From: Pseudomonadota bacterium
GTDB taxonomy: Bacteria > Desulfobacterota > Desulfobacteria > Desulfobacterales > Desulfobacteraceae
Assembly: GCA_018812385.1 (NCBI GenBank)
Contig: JAHJDU010000304.1
Coordinates: forward strand, 1 to 9,629
DNA: 9,629 nucleotides
Reading direction: 5' to 3'
Both the position numbers and the translations under genes were made by a program. Below are positions 7,527 to 9,629 of this stretch, in pieces. The notes below the pieces were generated by a model, which was not told where the DNA came from, ran no database searches, and saw nothing but the letters and a program-made list of their open reading frames with translations. Position 1 is the first letter of the stretch; every line of letters starts with the position of its first letter.

Positions 7527-7952
7527 ATGACCCAAGAGTTTGAACCCAGGATAATCGCTTTTTGCTGTCAGTATTGAGCATATGCAGCCGGGGACCTGGC
7601 AGGTTCCATGAGACTTTCCTATCCTGCTGATGTCAAAATCATTCAGGTGCCATGCACGGGAAGGGTGGACATCCTTCATCTGCTGAATGCCATTGAAGAC
7701 GGGGCGGATGGGGTATATGTTGCAGGATGCCTTGAAGGTGAGTGCCATTATATTGAAGGCAATCTCAAGGCCCGAAGAAAGGTGGAATATGTTAAAAAAA
7801 CATTGACAGAGATCGGGATTGAGCCTGAACGGGTACAAATGTATAACCTGTCCAGTGCCCAGGGAGCAAGATTTGCCGAAATTGCCAATGAAATGGTGTC
7901 CAAAATCAGGGAGTTGGGACCCAGTCCGGTAAAAAAAAACCATGCAGCGTGA
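7527..7952 (+). CDS. mvhD: MvhD, selenocysteine-containing [2Fe-2S] electron-transfer subunit
   Basis: Read through the TGA at 7575-7577, this is a 141-residue MvhD/FrhD-type protein with Sec17. In methanogens MvhD is the small [2Fe-2S] adaptor that passes electrons from the Mvh hydrogenase to HdrA. No hydrogenase is encoded here, so it probably links MetV/MetF to HdrA. The N-terminus FCCQY-U-AYAAGDLAG (12-26) matches the family's F-C-x-x-C-(S/A)-Y-x-x-A-D-x-A-G pattern with Sec in the last Cys position. Other cysteines are C43 in VPCTGRVD and C68 and C73 in GCLEGECHY. The ATG at 7527 has a good AAACGGAGG RBS (7512-7520) with a 6-nt spacer, which makes little sense for a 16-codon reading frame. 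A start at ATG 7608 would lose the conserved N-terminal cysteines and has no clear RBS. A Sec form (VhuD) is known in some methanogens. Confidence 0.92.
7575..7577 (+). other. In-frame TGA read as selenocysteine (Sec17 of MvhD)
   Basis: The TGA follows the codons for F-C-C-Q-Y and precedes A-Y-A-A-G-D-L-A-G, all in one frame from ATG 7527 to TGA 7950-7952. MvhD proteins have Cys at this place. The codon is flanked on both sides by family-conserved residues, so a frameshift or chance stop is unlikely. The natural stop of the same gene is also TGA, but I found no comparable hairpin after it; the imperfect hairpin at 7962-8002 has a different loop. Confidence 0.92.
7591..7607 (+). promoter_or_regulatory. 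Predicted bacterial SECIS element for Sec17 of MvhD
   Basis: GGGACCT (7591-7597) pairs with AGGTTCC (7601-7607) in seven base pairs, one of them G-U, around the loop GGC. If the closing T-A pair opens, the loop is TGGCA, close to the TGGAA loop of the HdrCB element. The first loop G (7598) is 21 nt after the last base of the TGA, within the usual bacterial range. The stem is short and no lower extension is obvious, so the fold is less certain than the Sec codon. Confidence 0.65.
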
Positions 7953-7961
7953 AACTTTAAA

Positions 7962-8002
7962 TTAAGCTGTGCTGGAAAATTTGAGTTTTCGACACAACTT
8001 AA
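7962..8002 (+). repeat. Imperfect hairpin between mvhD and metV
   Basis: TTAAG-C-TGTG-CTG-GAAAA (7962-7979) pairs with TTTTC-GA-CACA-A-CTTAA (7986-8002). This gives 14 base pairs, one C/A mismatch, a small internal loop and a TTTGAG apical loop. It is followed by A-rich sequence, not T, so it is not a plus-strand terminator. It sits between the mvhD stop and the metV RBS (GAGGTG, 8013-8018). An mRNA stability or processing role is possible but not shown. Confidence 0.5.
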
Positions 8003-8022
8003 AAAAAATATAGAGGTGAATC

Positions 8023-8700
8023 ATGATAGTAGCAGATCGGAAATCTCTTCAAGAGATCTTATCGATGGTGGAAGAAAACAAGAAAATTCTTATCGCCGGG
8101 TGTAAGGGGTGTGTCACAGTCTGCAATGTTGGCGGATTAAAAGAGGTTGAAATCCTTGCATCCTCAATAAAAATTGCCAGAAAGAAACAGGGCAGCCATA
8201 TTGACATTGATATTGAAGTTCTGGAAAGACAATGTGACACCGAATATGTGGCAGGCATTAGTGAAACCGTTGGAAATTATGATGCCGTCATTTCGCTTGC
8301 CTGTGGTGTGGGCCCCCAGTTTTTATCTGAAATGTATCCTGAGCAGACATTTTATCCCGGCGTGAATACAACTTTTTTTGGCGGTGCCACCCAACACGGG
8401 GTCTGGGAAGAACGGTGTGCTGGCTGTGGTACCTGTGCCATCCATAATTTCGGAGGGCTCTGCCCCATTGCCAGATGTGCCAAAAGCCTTATGAATGGTC
8501 CTTGCGGCGGATCATCCCAAGGTATCTGTGAGGTGAACAAAGATACCGTCTGCATCTGGGATTCCATTGTCAGAAAGAAAATGGACGCTGGAAGACTTGC
8601 AGATCTTATCGGTGTCAAAGGGGTAAAAAACTGGAGAACGGCAAGAGATGGGGGACCTAGGAAAAGTATCAGAGAAGAACTGATTCAGGGAAATATATAA
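8023..8700 (+). CDS. metV: MetV, Fe-S/zinc-type partner of methylene-THF reductase
   Basis: This 225-residue protein matches MetV, the family annotated as the methylene-tetrahydrofolate reductase C-terminal domain. In acetogens it forms a heteromer with MetF and supplies metal centres for electron transfer. The N-terminal half has A-G-C27-x-x-C30-x-x-x-C34-N-V-G-G, C71 and an ACGVGPQ turn (93-99). The C-terminal half has the signature C132-A-G-C135-G-T-C138, then GLCPIARCAKSLMNGPCGG (145-163; C147, C152, C161), C169 and C177. There is no signal peptide or membrane segment, so it is cytoplasmic. It starts 70 nt after mvhD with GAGGTG as RBS and ends 21 nt before metF. This position between MvhD and MetF fits a relay MetF-MetV-MvhD-HdrA. 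The type and number of clusters cannot be fixed from sequence alone. Confidence 0.93.
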   Translation: MIVADRKSLQEILSMVEENKKILIAGCKGCVTVCNVGGLKEVEILASSIKIARKKQGSHIDIDIEVLERQCDTEYVAGISETVGNYDAVISLACGVGPQFLSEMYPEQTFYPGVNTTFFGGATQHGVWEERCAGCGTCAIHNFGGLCPIARCAKSLMNGPCGGSSQGICEVNKDTVCIWDSIVRKKMDAGRLADLIGVKGVKNWRTARDGGPRKSIREELIQGNI

Positions 8701-8721
8701 AAGACAAAGGAGAGAACCAAA

Positions 8722-9629
8722 ATGAGTAAGCTCAAATCAGGTAGTAATCTTGAAAAGGTTCTGAAAGCCGGACATTTTGCATTTACAGGAGAATGCGGCC
8801 CACCCAAAGGTGCCAATGTCGCACGTCTGAAAGAAAAATTAAAATATCTTAAAGGCAATGTGGATGCGGTAAATATGACGGATAACCAGACAGCCGTGGT
8901 CAGAATGTCTTCTATGGCAGGGTGTGTACTGATGATTGAAGAAGGACTTGAGCCCAATTTTCAGATGGTTTGCCGGGACCGGAACCGTCTGGCCATAATG
9001 AGTGATATTCTAGGGGCCTATGCCCTTGGTATAAGGAACATGCTGTGTCTTTCCGGTGATCATCAGACATTTGGAAATCATCCTGAGGCAAAAAATGTTC
9101 ATGATATTGATTCCATGCAGCTGATCGCGCTGGTAAAGAAAATGCGGGATGAAGGAAAATTCATGAATGATGAAGACATTGATGTCCCACCCAAAATGTT
9201 TATCGGTGCAGCCTGCAATCCCTTTGCTGATCCTTATGAATACAGGGTGTACAGGCTTGCCAATAAAATTACAGCAGGGGCGGATTTTATCCAGACCCAG
9301 TGTGTTTTTAACATGGACAAGATGAGAGACTTTATGAAAAAGGTCGTGGACATGGGGCTCCATGAAAAATGCTATATCCTGGCCGGGGTGACGCCCATGA
9401 AAAATGCCGGTATGGCAAATTTCATGTCAAAATTTGTACCTGGTATGGATATTCCTGATTCTTTGATCAAACGCCTCAAAGGTGTGGATAAAAGAGATCA
9501 GTCAGAAGAGGGCATCAAATTCGCTCTTGAACAGGTTGAAGAATTCAAGGAAATGGAAGGAGTGGCAGGTGTCCACATGATGGCCATTGAATGGGAACAC
9601 ATGGTTCCTGAAATTGCCGAACGGGCCAA
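8722..9629 (+). CDS. metF: MetF, 5,10-methylene-tetrahydrofolate reductase (3' end cut by the window)
   Basis: This FAD-dependent reductase interconverts methylene-THF and methyl-THF. The open frame runs from ATG 8722 to the window end (302 codons so far, close to the usual family length of about 300), so little is missing. Visible motifs are FTGECGPP (21-28) with catalytic E24, VCRDRNRLA (83-91), MLCLSGDHQ (107-115) with the substrate Asp D113, IGAACNP (161-167), GADFIQTQCVF (186-196) and the ILAGVTPM turn (219-226). Unlike E. coli MetF it has a MetV partner next to it. In that arrangement the electrons are thought to come from or go to an Fe-S partner rather than NADH directly. AAAGGAGAG (8706-8714) with a 7-nt spacer supports the start. 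It is much closer to canonical MetF than the protein at 796-1674. Confidence 0.93.
   Translation, partial: MSKLKSGSNLEKVLKAGHFAFTGECGPPKGANVARLKEKLKYLKGNVDAVNMTDNQTAVVRMSSMAGCVLMIEEGLEPNFQMVCRDRNRLAIMSDILGAYALGIRNMLCLSGDHQTFGNHPEAKNVHDIDSMQLIALVKKMRDEGKFMNDEDIDVPPKMFIGAACNPFADPYEYRVYRLANKITAGADFIQTQCVFNMDKMRDFMKKVVDMGLHEKCYILAGVTPMKNAGMANFMSKFVPGMDIPDSLIKRLKGVDKRDQSEEGIKFALEQVEEFKEMEGVAGVHMMAIEWEHMVPEIAERA

Noticed and set aside
2406..7577. TGA read as tryptophan (alternative genetic code) or the genes being pseudogenes
   Set aside because: Genes here also end in TGA, Trp uses TGG, only two internal TGAs occur, and both fall at conserved Cys positions with hairpins after them.
7608..7952. 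mvhD starting at ATG 7608
   Set aside because: No clear RBS, and it would lose the conserved C-C-x-x-U N-terminus; ATG 7527 has a strong RBS in the same frame.

Overview
The window is one stretch of plus-strand operon from an anaerobe that runs the Wood-Ljungdahl (reductive acetyl-CoA) pathway. It is most like a complete-oxidising, sulfate-reducing Desulfobacterota (Desulfobacteraceae-type). This placement is an inference from three things: the gene set (two MetF-family proteins, MetV, HdrA, MvhD and a DsrK/TmcB/HdrD-like CCG protein), the use of selenocysteine, and the moderately AT-leaning base composition. No rRNA or other taxonomic marker is present.

Layout, all on the plus strand: 1-208 is a leader with a terminator-like hairpin and a candidate promoter. 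209-799 is a DNA-binding response regulator. 796-1674 is a divergent MetF-family protein whose start overlaps the regulator stop (ATGA). 1689-2975 is an HdrC/HdrB-type fusion, readable only if an in-frame TGA at 2406-2408 is decoded. 2991-7436 is a very large HdrA with a complete GltD/NfnL-like NAD(P)H module inserted in it and a second HdrA-like half. 7527-7952 is MvhD, again readable only through an in-frame TGA (7575-7577). 8023-8700 is MetV. 8722 to the window end is a canonical MetF, cut by the edge. No convincing minus-strand gene is seen.

The main result is that both in-frame TGAs are very probably selenocysteine codons. Each falls where the family has a cysteine: the E-C-G-H motif of DsrK/HdrD-type CCG proteins, and the last Cys of the N-terminal C-C-x-x-C of MvhD. 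Each sits in an otherwise open frame that continues with conserved sequence. Each is followed at bacterial-SECIS distance by a hairpin with a UGG-type apical loop. A caller that treats TGA as stop splits or truncates both genes and hides the Sec residues.

The order hdrCB-hdrA-mvhD-metV-metF matches, as I recall it, the hdrC-hdrB-hdrA-mvhD-metV-metF cluster of acetogens such as Moorella, whose products form a methylene-tetrahydrofolate reductase complex. The likely job here is interconversion of methyl-THF and methylene-THF by MetF/MetV, with electrons passing through the MvhD adaptor to the HdrA flavins. They could leave or enter at the inserted NAD(P)H module, the ferredoxin-type clusters and the HdrCB site, which suggests flavin-based electron bifurcation or confurcation. 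The two selenoproteins would make the complex selenium dependent. Two intercistronic hairpins (7443-7504 and 7962-8002) interrupt the otherwise tight operon on either side of mvhD.
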